Shown here: piece after piece, positions 7,382 to 15,289 of the stretch
How positions within the stretch are numbered: the first letter of the stretch is position 1
Layout of the letters: each line of letters opens with the position of its first letter
Assembly: GCA_041584015.1 (NCBI GenBank)
Contig: JBFHES010000089.1
Coordinates: 1 to 15,627 of the forward strand
From: JBFHES01 sp041584015
GTDB lineage: Bacteria; Bacteroidota; Bacteroidia; Bacteroidales; M50B96
DNA length: 15,627 nucleotides
Reading direction: 5' to 3'
Program-made: the position numbers and the translations under genes
Notes under the pieces: generated by a model
What the model saw: only the letters and a program-made list of their open reading frames with translations
Database searches by the model: none
Told to the model about the DNA's origin: nothing

Positions 7382-7532
7382 GTTTTCTATGTATTTGGGC
7401 ATCTATACTATTGCGACAGCTTGTTATATTGGATAGCTGCAGTTGTTCATTGCTCTAAAGTACCCGATTTAGTTATTATTCCGTATGTCTAAAAACAGGC
7501 TAAAGAACATTTAAAATATTTCATAATCGCCG

Positions 7533-7561
7533 TAATTTTGATGCAGGGTTCGCTACTTTTG
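7533..7561 (+). promoter_or_regulatory. Two TAnnTTTG boxes upstream of the CLC gene
   Basis: TAATTTTG (7533-7540) and TACTTTTG (7554-7561) both match the Bacteroidota -7 consensus. The second, followed by CGCC, looks most like known promoters of the phylum. Neither has a clear TTG-type -33 element at the usual distance. The CLC start codon is about 105 bases beyond the second box, implying a leader of roughly 100 bases. The region is shared with the divergent nucleotidase gene, whose own promoter I cannot locate. Confidence 0.4.
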
Positions 7562-7665
7562 CGCCACGGAACAAAAGCTTGCTTTATTCTGCAAACACAG
7601 CATTAAATACCTTGTAGCTAGCGTTTTTGTAACAAAGCTATAATTTAAAATACAGGAACTAATAA

Positions 7666-9438
7666 ATGAAAGCCACAGGCATACTACGCAAATTTCTAAT
7701 CTGGAGAATCCGTCACATTAGTAATAAACAATTCATTCATATTGTTAGCATACTTATCGGACTATCTGTAGGGCTTGCCGCGGTTATCATTAAAAACAGT
7801 GTTCATTTAATTCAGCATTTACTTACCAGTGGATTTTCAAAAGATTACCACAATTATCTATATTTTCTCTATCCAGCTGTTGGTATATTAATCGTTGTGC
7901 TCTTTACCAACTATGTAGTAAAACAACGGGTAGGTCATGGTATTCCAAGTGTTCTTTATGCCATATCAAAAAATAATGGTCAGATTAAACGGCACAACAT
8001 GTTCTCCTCAGTAGTTAGTAGTGCCTTAACTGTTGGGTTTGGTGGATCTGTTGGGTTGGAGGGACCGACCGTTGCTACAGGTGCAGCAATCGGCTCAAAT
8101 ATCGGCCGCTTATTTCATCTGAATTACAAACAGATTATATTATTATTGGGATGTGCCTGCGCAGGCGCCATGGCATCTATCTTTAAAGCGCCAATTGCAG
8201 CCATTATTTTTGCCCTCGAAGTAATCATGCTCGATCTTACAATGGCCTCATTGCTGCCATTACTGTTTGCTTCACTATCAGCAGCATTAACCTCCTACTT
8301 ATTTTTAGGTCAGGATGTCTTATACTCCTTTGAGGTTGTAGGCAAATTTAAACTAAGCGATTTACCTTTTTATATTGGACTAGGAATTCTAGCAGGATTA
8401 GTTTCTGTTTACTTTACCAAAGGATATATGTTCATTGGCAAATTCTTCGATCGATTTGAAAGCAAATGGACCAAATTAATCATTGGTGGAGGTATACTGG
8501 GTATATTAATATTCTTCTTTCCTTCTCTTTACGGTGAAGGTTATGCCGAGATAAATGCAGCCTTAAGTGGTGATGCCAATTTTCTTTTCGACCAAACCAT
8601 CTTCTACGATTTTAAAGATAGCTTTTGGGCTATGGTAGGAATTTTTATCCTTGTAATATTCTTTAAGGTAATTGCAACCTCCGCTACCTTTGGAGCTGGC
8701 GGTATTGGCGGTATTTTTGCACCATCGCTATTCCTTGGTGCAAGCACGGGTTTGTTGTTTGCTAAAATTGCCAATTGGTTTAAGTTCTCACTGGTTGAAA
8801 GTAATTTCGCCTTGGTAGGAATGGCTGGGCTTATTGCAGGTGTTATACACGCACCGCTTACAGCTATCTTCCTTATTGCTGAAATAACCAATGGATATGC
8901 GCTATTCCTGCCGCTCATGATTGTTTCTACTATTTCGTATGCAACCATGAAAATATTCATAACCAACTCCGTTTACACCATACAGCTAGCCAAGCGCGGC
9001 GAGCTAATGACCCATGATAAAGACAAAGCAATCCTATCTATGATGACCATCGACAAAATGGTTGAAACAAATTTTAAGACCGTGCATGTAGATGGTAATC
9101 TGAGAGATTTAGTAGCTGTAATAGCCAACACTTCCAGAAATGTTATTCCGGTTATTGATGACGAGAACTTTTTTCATGGAATTATTGCACTAGATGATGT
9201 TCGTAACATTATGTTCCAACCAGAAGAGTACGACAAGACTTGGGTTGCGAACCTGATGTTTACTCCAATATATTCGGTTAGCAGAACAGATACCATGGAA
9301 AGTGTAGCTCAAAAATTCCAGGAAAGCGGAAAGTATGTGCTTCCCGTCTTGGAAAATGAAAAGTATGTTGGTTTTGTATCGAGAGCAAACGTATTCTCCA
9401 AATATCGCCGCCTATTGAAACACTTTAGCGAAGATTGA
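7666..9438 (+). CDS. CLC-family chloride channel/transporter with C-terminal CBS pair
   Basis: A 590-residue inner-membrane protein of the CLC family, moving chloride or a similar anion. The family's three pore motifs are present: GHGIP (90-94, usually GSGIP), GLEGP (130-134, with gating Glu132) and GGIGGIFAP (345-353); Tyr437 corresponds to the central pore tyrosine. The E. coli exchanger has two glutamates (IIEEM) where this protein has ALEVI. The inner proton-pathway glutamate is therefore Val186, as in CLC channels. I infer that it may be a channel or a less tightly coupled transporter; some bacterial relatives also carry Val here. Two CBS domains follow (about 458-517 and 525-588), which in this family can bind nucleotides and control gating. 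It appears to be a single-gene unit, divergent from the nucleotidase gene. ATG at 7666 gives a normal basic N-terminus. Confidence 0.93.
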   Translation: MKATGILRKFLIWRIRHISNKQFIHIVSILIGLSVGLAAVIIKNSVHLIQHLLTSGFSKDYHNYLYFLYPAVGILIVVLFTNYVVKQRVGHGIPSVLYAISKNNGQIKRHNMFSSVVSSALTVGFGGSVGLEGPTVATGAAIGSNIGRLFHLNYKQIILLLGCACAGAMASIFKAPIAAIIFALEVIMLDLTMASLLPLLFASLSAALTSYLFLGQDVLYSFEVVGKFKLSDLPFYIGLGILAGLVSVYFTKGYMFIGKFFDRFESKWTKLIIGGGILGILIFFFPSLYGEGYAEINAALSGDANFLFDQTIFYDFKDSFWAMVGIFILVIFFKVIATSATFGAGGIGGIFAPSLFLGASTGLLFAKIANWFKFSLVESNFALVGMAGLIAGVIHAPLTAIFLIAEITNGYALFLPLMIVSTISYATMKIFITNSVYTIQLAKRGELMTHDKDKAILSMMTIDKMVETNFKTVHVDGNLRDLVAVIANTSRNVIPVIDDENFFHGIIALDDVRNIMFQPEEYDKTWVANLMFTPIYSVSRTDTMESVAQKFQESGKYVLPVLENEKYVGFVSRANVFSKYRRLLKHFSED

Positions 9439-9608
9439 TAAACTGAACTGAAGAATTATTGAGTTAATAATTGATATTCAGAAAGCATAAATCAGCAGCA
9501 ATAGGTCAATAGAATAGCATATAGTTCTATCATATACCAAAGAACTCAGAGCTAAATTAATTCAGCAAGAATTCTAATACAGAGCTAGCAAGTAGAAAGT
9601 TTTATTGA
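9439..9608. other. 170-bp convergent gap after the CLC gene
   Basis: This gap lies between the ends of the CLC gene (plus) and the beta-helix lipoprotein gene (minus). It holds only a weak A/T hairpin: AATTATT at 9454-9460, a 5-base loop, and AATAATT at 9466-9472, without a T run. No gene is seen, and I would not call a definite terminator. Confidence 0.4.
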
Positions 9609-11018
9609 TTACTCCACTCTTTCAAAGGCACCTAAATCAGGCCCTTCGTCAGATAAACGACTAATGCCATTTAAATCAACAGGAAAGAATTGTGCAGTAG
9701 TAATATCTGCAACATCTTTGGCAACCGACAATGTGTCCAGCTCGAAGTTGTTTAATCCGGGATCAACAAAGTATGGATCTTGGTTTAACAAACAATCAAC
9801 AATGCGCGACTCGTTTATCTCCATGTCTGGATCCACCTTTAACAGGCACTTCTCGAACCTATAATTAAAAGCCCCTTCTGTGCCCGGAAACATATCCAAA
9901 CCTATTTCAGCCTCCTTATCTCCATACACAATACAATTCGCGAAATAAGCATTCTCAATTGCACGTACATTGTAGTTACCATTAACATCTTCGTAGTAAT
10001 TGTTAATTAAAACTGAAGGAGCCACACGATTTCCGTATGCATAGTAGTTACCTATCGTACAATGATAAAATTGATAATCGCCACCAATGATTAACTCCAA
10101 GGCCGATTGTCCGCAATTGTTAAAGCTACAGTTATTGGCCTGCACCTTTGCTCCTAGTCCGTACAAACCAACGGCTGTCATGTTTTCTATTCTGCTATTA
10201 CTTAGCTTCAATGAAGGGCCAATCACAGGAAAAGAATCCACTTGAATTCCAATTATTGCATTCTTAATAATTGCATAATCAATGCTATTATCAAAACTTC
10301 CTACCAGCAAACGAATGTGCCCCCATTGACCCGGAACATTATCAAAACCCATTTCCAGTCGGTCACTCTGAAAAACAACAGGTTCATCTACCGTACCCTT
10401 AACTTGCAAACTACCTAATACGTACATACTAGATTGATGATGAAAATGAAGCTGACAGCCTTTTTCGATTACCAGAGTTTCGGCAGAATCAACGGCCATT
10501 GAGTTATAAATCAAATAGGGCTTATCGTTATACCAGGTGGCCGAACTAATAAATTCGCCGTTTATCAAATGGTAATCTTGTCCAAAAGCAACTAAATTAA
10601 TATCCTGTATTTTATTATTGTGATGAAATTCAATCGAGTCTTCAATAACCATGGGAGAATTAGCACCATTAGGATCAACTGTTACCTCCACAAAAACATA
10701 CAAGCTATCTCCCGGAAAAATCTCAACATCTTCCACCATAGATGATTGAACACCATTTATGTTTAATCTAAAATTGGAATCGCTACCACCAGCGAGCCGA
10801 ATCCTGTCAAGTTTAATCGTTCCTTTGCTACTCTTATTAGTTACCGTGAAAGACTTAGTGGTTGAGCCAATTGCAGTAAAAACAGTATCAAACATTATAG
10901 TATCAGCAGAGAAACTAAGACTAGCTGAAGAATCAATGTCAATATTTTCTTTTCGGCACGATGAGAAATAAACCAGTGCGACTAACAATACCAAGGGTAT
11001 CCTTTTTATCAATTTCAT
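9609..11018 (-). CDS. Beta-helix surface lipoprotein
   Basis: A 469-residue exported lipoprotein of unknown function. Residues 1-21 are a lipoprotein signal (MKLIKRIPLVLLVALVYFSS, then Cys21). Residues about 30-145 look like an immunoglobulin-type beta domain (FTVTNKSSKGTIKLDRIRL, FPGDSLYVFVEVTVDP). From about 185 to 430 short strands repeat with Asn/Cys/Gly turns (VLGSLQVKGTVDEPVVFQSD, VGLYGLGAKVQANNCSF, ALELIIGGDYQFYHCTI), as in right-handed parallel beta-helices. The C-terminus, SDEGPDLGAFERVE, has the G-x-D-x-GAFE ending common to Bacteroidota proteins of this type. The start is the ATG at 11018; an upstream extension would need a TTG. No catalytic residues are recognised. It probably sits on the outer membrane and binds or processes a polysaccharide, but that is inference. 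It is not part of an obvious operon. Confidence 0.85.
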   Translation of the reverse strand: MKLIKRIPLVLLVALVYFSSCRKENIDIDSSASLSFSADTIMFDTVFTAIGSTTKSFTVTNKSSKGTIKLDRIRLAGGSDSNFRLNINGVQSSMVEDVEIFPGDSLYVFVEVTVDPNGANSPMVIEDSIEFHHNNKIQDINLVAFGQDYHLINGEFISSATWYNDKPYLIYNSMAVDSAETLVIEKGCQLHFHHQSSMYVLGSLQVKGTVDEPVVFQSDRLEMGFDNVPGQWGHIRLLVGSFDNSIDYAIIKNAIIGIQVDSFPVIGPSLKLSNSRIENMTAVGLYGLGAKVQANNCSFNNCGQSALELIIGGDYQFYHCTIGNYYAYGNRVAPSVLINNYYEDVNGNYNVRAIENAYFANCIVYGDKEAEIGLDMFPGTEGAFNYRFEKCLLKVDPDMEINESRIVDCLLNQDPYFVDPGLNNFELDTLSVAKDVADITTAQFFPVDLNGISRLSDEGPDLGAFERVE

Positions 11019-11024
11019 ATTTGT

Positions 11025-11032
11025 CAAAAATA
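11025..11032 (-). promoter_or_regulatory. Possible -7 box for the beta-helix lipoprotein, giving a near-leaderless mRNA
   Basis: On the minus strand this reads TATTTTTG, matching TAnnTTTG, and ends only six bases before the ATG at 11018. Transcription from this box would begin at or just before the start codon. A TTTA about 19-20 bases upstream is only a poor -33 element. The match could be chance in A/T-rich DNA. Confidence 0.25.
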
Positions 11033-11232
11033 GTAAATTTAGAACGAGCGTAAAGCTGATAAATTATAATAGTCGAATCAATATTCAGGAGCGTTAAACA
11101 GATAAGTATTAACATACAACTGTTAATTACTTAGTTAAGGTGCATTATTCAAATATCTTACTGTTTTACAACTCATTATAAAAAACCTGTCTGAAAACAG
11201 CTTTTAGTACTCCTATTTTTACAATTATTCGC

Positions 11233-11262
11233 TTTGGTTTTTCAAAAATGACAATACCTTTG
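11233..11262 (+). promoter_or_regulatory. Bacteroidota-type promoter of the ferredoxin gene
   Basis: TTTG at 11233-11236 and TACCTTTG at 11255-11262 match the -33 and -7 elements of the Bacteroidota housekeeping sigma factor, with an 18-base spacer. The ferredoxin ATG lies 31 bases beyond the -7 box, after an A-rich leader (AAAAAAGAAAAAA). This is the best promoter match in the window and fits a highly expressed gene. Confidence 0.65.
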
Positions 11263-11293
11263 CCACTTATTAGTAACCTTAAAAAAGAAAAAA

Positions 11294-11461
11294 ATGGCAT
11301 ACGTAATTAATGATGATTGTACTGCTTGCGGTACTTGTATCGATGAATGTCCGGTTGAAGCTATCGCTGAAGGTGATATCTATACAATCGATGCTGAAGC
11401 TTGTACTGACTGTGGTGCATGTGCTGATGTTTGTCCGGTTGAAGCAATTCACCCTGAGTAA
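11294..11461 (+). CDS. 2[4Fe-4S] ferredoxin
   Basis: A 55-residue low-potential electron carrier in the cytoplasm. Eight cysteines form two CxxCxxCxxxCP motifs: Cys9, 12, 15, 19 and Cys37, 40, 43, 47 (CTACGTCIDECP and CTDCGACADVCP). The two halves are internal repeats, each followed by VEAI. Size, acidity and spacing are those of clostridial-type bacterial ferredoxins, which serve pyruvate or 2-oxoacid oxidoreductases, hydrogenases and Rnf complexes. No partner gene is adjacent. The ATG at 11294 follows an A-rich leader typical of the phylum. The gene is bounded by its own promoter and by a strong terminator 25 bases after the stop, so it is a single-gene transcript, probably highly expressed. 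It is short enough to be missed by ORF filters set at 60 codons. Confidence 0.96.
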   Translation: MAYVINDDCTACGTCIDECPVEAIAEGDIYTIDAEACTDCGACADVCPVEAIHPE

Positions 11462-11485
11462 GCAGAACGCTACTTAAAATATTCT

Positions 11486-11518
11486 GAGGGTATCAATTAT
11501 TTGATACCCTCTTTTTTT
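11486..11518 (+). terminator. Intrinsic terminator of the ferredoxin gene
   Basis: An 11-bp perfect stem, GAGGGTATCAA at 11486-11496 and TTGATACCCTC at 11501-11511, with a 4-base loop (TTAT), is followed at once by seven or more T. This is a textbook Rho-independent terminator on the plus strand. It separates the ferredoxin gene from the DUF4294 gene. Confidence 0.92.
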
Positions 11519-11591
11519 TATTGTAATTTCAAATCCTATAATAAAAATCGACTTGGCATAGTTATTGAAAATTGAAGAGAAATTAAAAGCC

Positions 11592-12182
11592 ATGTTAAGA
11601 ACATTCATCATATTATCATTCATATTCCTATTTAGTTTTAATACAAACGCTCAGGACAATTCAGAAGATCTTAAAATATACGACGGCCTTGTTATTGAAG
11701 GCGACACCATTATATTATATGAATTGCAAGCTGTTAATATTCGGGCCCGATACACTTATGAATATCGTAAGCGGATGCGAAAGTACAACAAGCTGGTGCG
11801 TAAAGTAAAAAAGGTTTATCCATATGCGCTGATGCTTGAAGAGAAACTCGATAGTATGAATTTTCGCATGGATAAGCTAGCATCTGAACGCAAACGAAAA
11901 GAATTTGTAAAAACACAAGAAAAAGCACTGTTCAAGCAATTTGAAAAGGAGATAATGAAATTAACCGTCTCGGAAGGTTTGGTTCTCGTTAAGCTGATTG
12001 ACAGACAAACAGGCGATACATCCTATGAATTAATTAAAGAATTACGCGGATCAATAACGGCCTTCTTTTGGCAAGGTATTGCTCGCTTTTTTGGAAACGA
12101 CCTAAAAGCAGAATACGATCCTGAAGAAATGGATCAAATGATTGAAGATATTGTACAGCGCATTGAGGCCGGAGAGCTGTAA
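11592..12182 (+). CDS. DUF4294 domain-containing exported protein
   Basis: A 196-residue protein of the DUF4294 family, which is common in Bacteroidota and has no assigned function. The first 21 residues form a signal peptide (MLRTFIILSFIFLFSFNTNA, cut before Gln), so the mature protein is periplasmic or on the surface. Then come a short beta part (IYDGLVIEGDTIILYELQAV), a long basic helical region at about 55-135 (YRKRMRKYNKLVRKVKKVYP, LASERKRKEFVKTQEKALFK), and a conserved-looking C-terminal part (LVKLIDRQTGDTSYELIKEL, FFWQGIARFFGNDLKAEYDP). The ATG at 11592 is chosen because the signal peptide begins there; the frame extends back only to a TTG at 11565. It stands alone between two terminators. 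The high Lys/Arg content might mean contact with membrane or nucleic acid, but this is a guess. Confidence 0.85.
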   Translation: MLRTFIILSFIFLFSFNTNAQDNSEDLKIYDGLVIEGDTIILYELQAVNIRARYTYEYRKRMRKYNKLVRKVKKVYPYALMLEEKLDSMNFRMDKLASERKRKEFVKTQEKALFKQFEKEIMKLTVSEGLVLVKLIDRQTGDTSYELIKELRGSITAFFWQGIARFFGNDLKAEYDPEEMDQMIEDIVQRIEAGEL

Positions 12183-12198
12183 TAAAAGAACTATAACG

Positions 12199-12237
12199 CA
12201 AAAGAGGACTTATCAGTAGCAGATAAGTCCTCTTTTG
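12199..12237. terminator. Bidirectional terminator between converging genes
   Basis: A perfect 16-bp inverted repeat, CAAAAGAGGACTTATC at 12199-12214 and its complement at 12222-12237, has a 7-base loop (AGTAGCA). A/T at the stem base gives U-rich 3' ends on both strands. It lies 16 bases after the DUF4294 stop (plus) and 20 bases after the end of the glycosyltransferase gene (minus), so it serves both. It has the same layout as the hairpin at 2782-2818, but the stem sequence differs. Confidence 0.9.
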
Positions 12238-12257
12238 TATTTTATATAATTAATGTT

Positions 12258-13463
12258 CTATTTCGAATCATCAGTTCCATGCGTTGTATGAATAAATTTC
12301 TTGTTGGCTCCTCGCAATTTTAAAAACGACAATACCATAATGAAGAATGCCTTTGGCAGAGTAAGAATGGCCTTTAATGTTGTTCCATTATAGAAGCTAC
12401 GAGGTATGGCAAAAATAAAGGCTAAATAGGTAATACCTAAAACCAGTAACCAATAGCTATATGCAAAGTAGGCAAATGAAAATCCAAAAAAATGAATTAG
12501 CACCGATCCTGCCGCAAGCAAAGTTGTTAATCCTAAAAGGATAACACGAGGTGGCTGAATCATCTGTAGCACTTTATCAAAGAAATCGAAATTCCCTTTG
12601 AAAATAAGGTGAAACAATCCGGAAAAAAAGAAACGCTGAAAGTACACCAGCTGTGCGGATAACCAACGACGACGCTGATTGGCAAACACCTCTGCTTTCT
12701 GCACTTTCTCATCAAGTACAATTGCATCATCCAGGTATTCAATTTTCACTTTGTCTCTAAGCAGTTTTAGCTCCAACTCTTTGTCGAAACCACCAACAGC
12801 CTTAACATTGGCCATGGTCTCCTTAAAAAATTGATAATCGAAGGCCATACCTGAGCCTATAAGCGCCGATGAAAACCCCAGCACACGATGCCCTTTTCTA
12901 AAAATAGCATTATTTACTTCCTCCGAAATTGCATCGAGTATGGCAAATGATGTATTCATATTCTTTGCAACACGATGTCCCTGAACAACCGTATAACCAC
13001 TTTCAAATGCGCCATTGATCTTTGTAACAAAATCAGCCTTCATCATATTATCAGCATCCAACACAAGCGCAATGTCATATTCATCGCCAATAGTTTGCAT
13101 GGCTGTATTTAATGCTTTCGATTTGGTGCTAACATCAAACGACACCTCCACCAATTTGATTGGAAGCTCATTAAGTCTGGCGAGTGTTTCTGCTTTAAAG
13201 CTGTCGGCTATAATTACCACATCGTACCTATCGCCCGGATAATCCTGCTTAAGCGCATCCTTTGCCACTTCAACAATTACCGCATCCTCTTTGTAACCAG
13301 GTATTAAAACAGCTACTTTGCGATACTGCTCAACCTTCGGATACTTAACCCGATAGCCAAATATGGATGCAAACGCATACACAAATACATATATGGCAGC
13401 CAGTGCCATCGCAACAAACAGGATGATTTCGAGAATATTTAAAAGCTGAATGAGTATGTCCAT
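12258..13463 (-). CDS. Membrane glycosyltransferase family 2, processive (cellulose synthase-like) type
   Basis: A 401-residue inner-membrane enzyme that should transfer sugars from nucleotide-sugar donors, probably building a polysaccharide. One N-terminal membrane segment (about 8-33) precedes the GT-A domain. Visible motifs are IPGYKED (54-60), VIIADS (83-88), the metal-binding Asp136-Ala-Asp138 in LVLDADNMM, an acidic acceptor motif in GGFDKELELKLL (224-235) and QRRRW (263-267), the QxxRW signature of processive synthases. Three hydrophobic segments follow (about 305-326, 328-355, 366-382). It matches cellulose- or hyaluronan-synthase-like GT2 enzymes in plan, but the sugar is unknown. 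It starts 36 bases after the other glycosyltransferase gene ends, on the same strand, so the two are probably co-transcribed and end at the hairpin at 12199-12237. Confidence 0.88.
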   Translation of the reverse strand: MDILIQLLNILEIILFVAMALAAIYVFVYAFASIFGYRVKYPKVEQYRKVAVLIPGYKEDAVIVEVAKDALKQDYPGDRYDVVIIADSFKAETLARLNELPIKLVEVSFDVSTKSKALNTAMQTIGDEYDIALVLDADNMMKADFVTKINGAFESGYTVVQGHRVAKNMNTSFAILDAISEEVNNAIFRKGHRVLGFSSALIGSGMAFDYQFFKETMANVKAVGGFDKELELKLLRDKVKIEYLDDAIVLDEKVQKAEVFANQRRRWLSAQLVYFQRFFFSGLFHLIFKGNFDFFDKVLQMIQPPRVILLGLTTLLAAGSVLIHFFGFSFAYFAYSYWLLVLGITYLAFIFAIPRSFYNGTTLKAILTLPKAFFIMVLSFLKLRGANKKFIHTTHGTDDSK

Positions 13464-13499
13464 GTTTTATATTTTTTCAGTAGAAGAACCTGTATTCTA

Positions 13500-14426
13500 T
13501 TATAATTCTAGTGTAGCATTTTTTTTCAGTCCACGAAAATGGCTTAAGTTCCAAAGGACACCTCGCCAAAAAGAACTTAATAGCTTGAATTTACCTTTTA
13601 CTAAATATTGCAGACTATTCTTAGGAATCATTATAAATGCAAAATACAGATAATTAAGCCACAATACTGAGGGTTTGGAGTTTCTTCTGGCAAACAATAT
13701 TCGATTTCTGGTAAGGTAGTAGGTTTTCAAAGGACTCTCCTTTCCCGTGGAAATAGATTCCTTGTGATACACCAATGACTTGGGTTGATAAAATGCTTTG
13801 TATCCGGCTCGTTTAATGCGACCAACCCAATCGTGCTCCTCATAATAGAGAAAAAACAAATCAGCCATCATACCAACCTCTTGAATAACTTTTCGCGGAA
13901 TCATCATCGCAGCACCATGCACAGAATAGGTCTCCATGGTTTGTTCAAATTGTCCTTTATCGACTTGACGGTAACCAACTAAATATTGTCTGAATGTAAT
14001 TGGATGCATTGGCGTATAACCAGCATACTGAATAGTATCAGGAGTATGATGAAACCTTATCTTCGGACTAACCATTCCAATATGTTCATTAGTTTGAAAA
14101 AGCTCAACCATAGGTTCCAGAAAATCAGGCTGTACTTCAGTATCATTATTAATAAACAGCAAATAATCACCTTGCGATTCTAGCACAGCTAGATTATTTC
14201 CGCCAGCAAAACCCAGATTATCTTTACTTATTATTAATTTGATTTCAGGAAATTGTTTCTTCATAGATTCAGGATCATCATCAGGAGACCCGTTATCCAC
14301 CACAAGAATTTCGATATTAGAATAGGTAACATCACGTAAAGAAGCCAGCAAATCACACGTTACCCTTGATTGATTATAGTTAACCGTAATGATTGAAATC
14401 AAAGGAAGTGTATTCTGATTACTCAT
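13500..14426 (-). CDS. Glycosyltransferase family 2, rhamnosyltransferase (WbbL)-like
   Basis: A 308-residue cytoplasmic or membrane-associated glycosyltransferase, likely adding a sugar to a surface glycan or its lipid carrier. The GT-A domain shows SIITVNYNQ (11-19), VVDNGSPDD (42-50), LGFAGGNN (71-78), INNDTEV (92-98, the metal and nucleotide-sugar site) and FFLYYEEHDW (191-200, the catalytic acidic motif of WbbL-like enzymes). A hydrophobic stretch at about 255-268 may touch the membrane. The frame is open back to an ATG at 14657, but those 77 residues are rich in Cys, Asn and Ile and match no part of the family. The ATG at 14426 puts the first strand where the family has it. It is the first gene of a likely two-gene operon with the processive glycosyltransferase. 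Donor and acceptor cannot be told. Confidence 0.88.
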   Translation of the reverse strand: MSNQNTLPLISIITVNYNQSRVTCDLLASLRDVTYSNIEILVVDNGSPDDDPESMKKQFPEIKLIISKDNLGFAGGNNLAVLESQGDYLLFINNDTEVQPDFLEPMVELFQTNEHIGMVSPKIRFHHTPDTIQYAGYTPMHPITFRQYLVGYRQVDKGQFEQTMETYSVHGAAMMIPRKVIQEVGMMADLFFLYYEEHDWVGRIKRAGYKAFYQPKSLVYHKESISTGKESPLKTYYLTRNRILFARRNSKPSVLWLNYLYFAFIMIPKNSLQYLVKGKFKLLSSFWRGVLWNLSHFRGLKKNATLEL

Positions 14427-14743
14427 GATAATTTTATAAATATTCTTGTTACTAAACTCTGAAATGTACGAACACTGAAGCATTTGGTTGCAATTTACTT
14501 TAAGCAAATAACAGTAAGTTTTACATGCAGCAAATAATTGATCATGCACAATGTTAGAGCAAGATAAATAATTAAAGTAGAAGATTGCAAATGAAAGTAG
14601 AAGATTTGAATACAGCGCTTTGAATGACCATCCAATTCTGATTAATATTTTATTCAAATGTTAAATTAGTATCACCGTTGAGAATTATAAAATATTAATA
14701 ATCAACAATCGTTAAACCTAAGGAACTATTAAAACTGGCAAAC
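14427..14743. other. 317-bp divergent intergenic region with a 20-bp-period direct repeat
   Basis: This region lies between the divergent glycosyltransferase and small lipoprotein genes and must hold both promoters. I find no exact TAnnTTTG box on either strand. CAAATGTTA near 14655 is one base off in spacing for the minus strand. A 13-base direct repeat, AAAGTAGAAGATT, occurs at 14574-14586 and 14594-14606. The A/T-rich DNA here is open in the minus frame, but I regard that as non-coding. Confidence 0.5.
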
Positions 14744-15157
14744 ATGAAAAACCGTGCAATACTGGTTTCTATTTTATTTTCAATGCTATTCTATGCTTGT
14801 ACCACAAATCAAACCGACAAAACAGCGAACCCGATCGAGGGTTCTAAGCAAGACAATAACATTGTTGGTATATGGAAGAATATTGCTGATGAGCATACAG
14901 GCATAGAATTTAGTGCTGACGGAAACTATTATATAATAAACTCCAACAAGCGAATAATATTTGATGATTCATCCAGGCTTTTATATGAGCTATCAACAGA
15001 CGAGAATATTGAGAATAATTTTAAGCTTTTAAGTAATAATTTACAAGAGACTAGCACGGGAAAATTAAAGTTTATTACTCCAGACAAAATTAGCATTTCG
15101 TTACTATTTAAATCCGGAGTAAAAATAGAAGCTGACTACATAAGAGATGCAGACTAA
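14744..15157 (+). CDS. Small lipoprotein, lipocalin-like pattern
   Basis: A 137-residue predicted lipoprotein of unknown function. The signal (MKNRAILVSILFSMLFYA, then Cys19) is followed by a Thr/Asn/Lys-rich spacer to about residue 38. The mature part begins with VGIWKN and runs through short alternating strands (GIEFSADGNYYIINSN, LLYELSTDE, GKLKFITPDKISISLLF) and ends in VKIEADYIRDAD. The G-x-W start followed by about eight strands recalls small lipocalin-like lipoproteins common in Bacteroidota, which bind small hydrophobic molecules or act in envelope stress. This fold call is tentative. No Shine-Dalgarno sequence precedes the ATG. It is divergent from the glycosyltransferase operon and 132 bases before the flavoprotein gene, with no terminator seen between. 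Confidence 0.8.
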   Translation: MKNRAILVSILFSMLFYACTTNQTDKTANPIEGSKQDNNIVGIWKNIADEHTGIEFSADGNYYIINSNKRIIFDDSSRLLYELSTDENIENNFKLLSNNLQETSTGKLKFITPDKISISLLFKSGVKIEADYIRDAD

Positions 15158-15289
15158 TTTTCGCTTACCAAAATACGAATCTGACAGATATTCATCAATT
15201 TCAAATTCTACGCATTTATTCTCTCGAACCAAAACTACTAGCATACATATTAATTAAATCTCTTTCTTTGAGCTTTAATATGTTTCTGA

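Noticed and set aside
9454..9472. Hairpin AATTATT/AATAATT after the CLC gene as a terminator
   Set aside because: The stem is only 7 A/T pairs and has no following T run.
11565..11591. Upstream start of the DUF4294 protein at TTG 11565
   Set aside because: The nine extra residues would put charged residues ahead of a signal peptide that begins naturally at the ATG at 11592.
14427..14657. N-terminal extension of the WbbL-like glycosyltransferase back to ATG 14657
   Set aside because: The 77 extra residues are Cys/Asn/Ile-rich, match nothing in the family, and precede a start that already fits the first GT-A strand.
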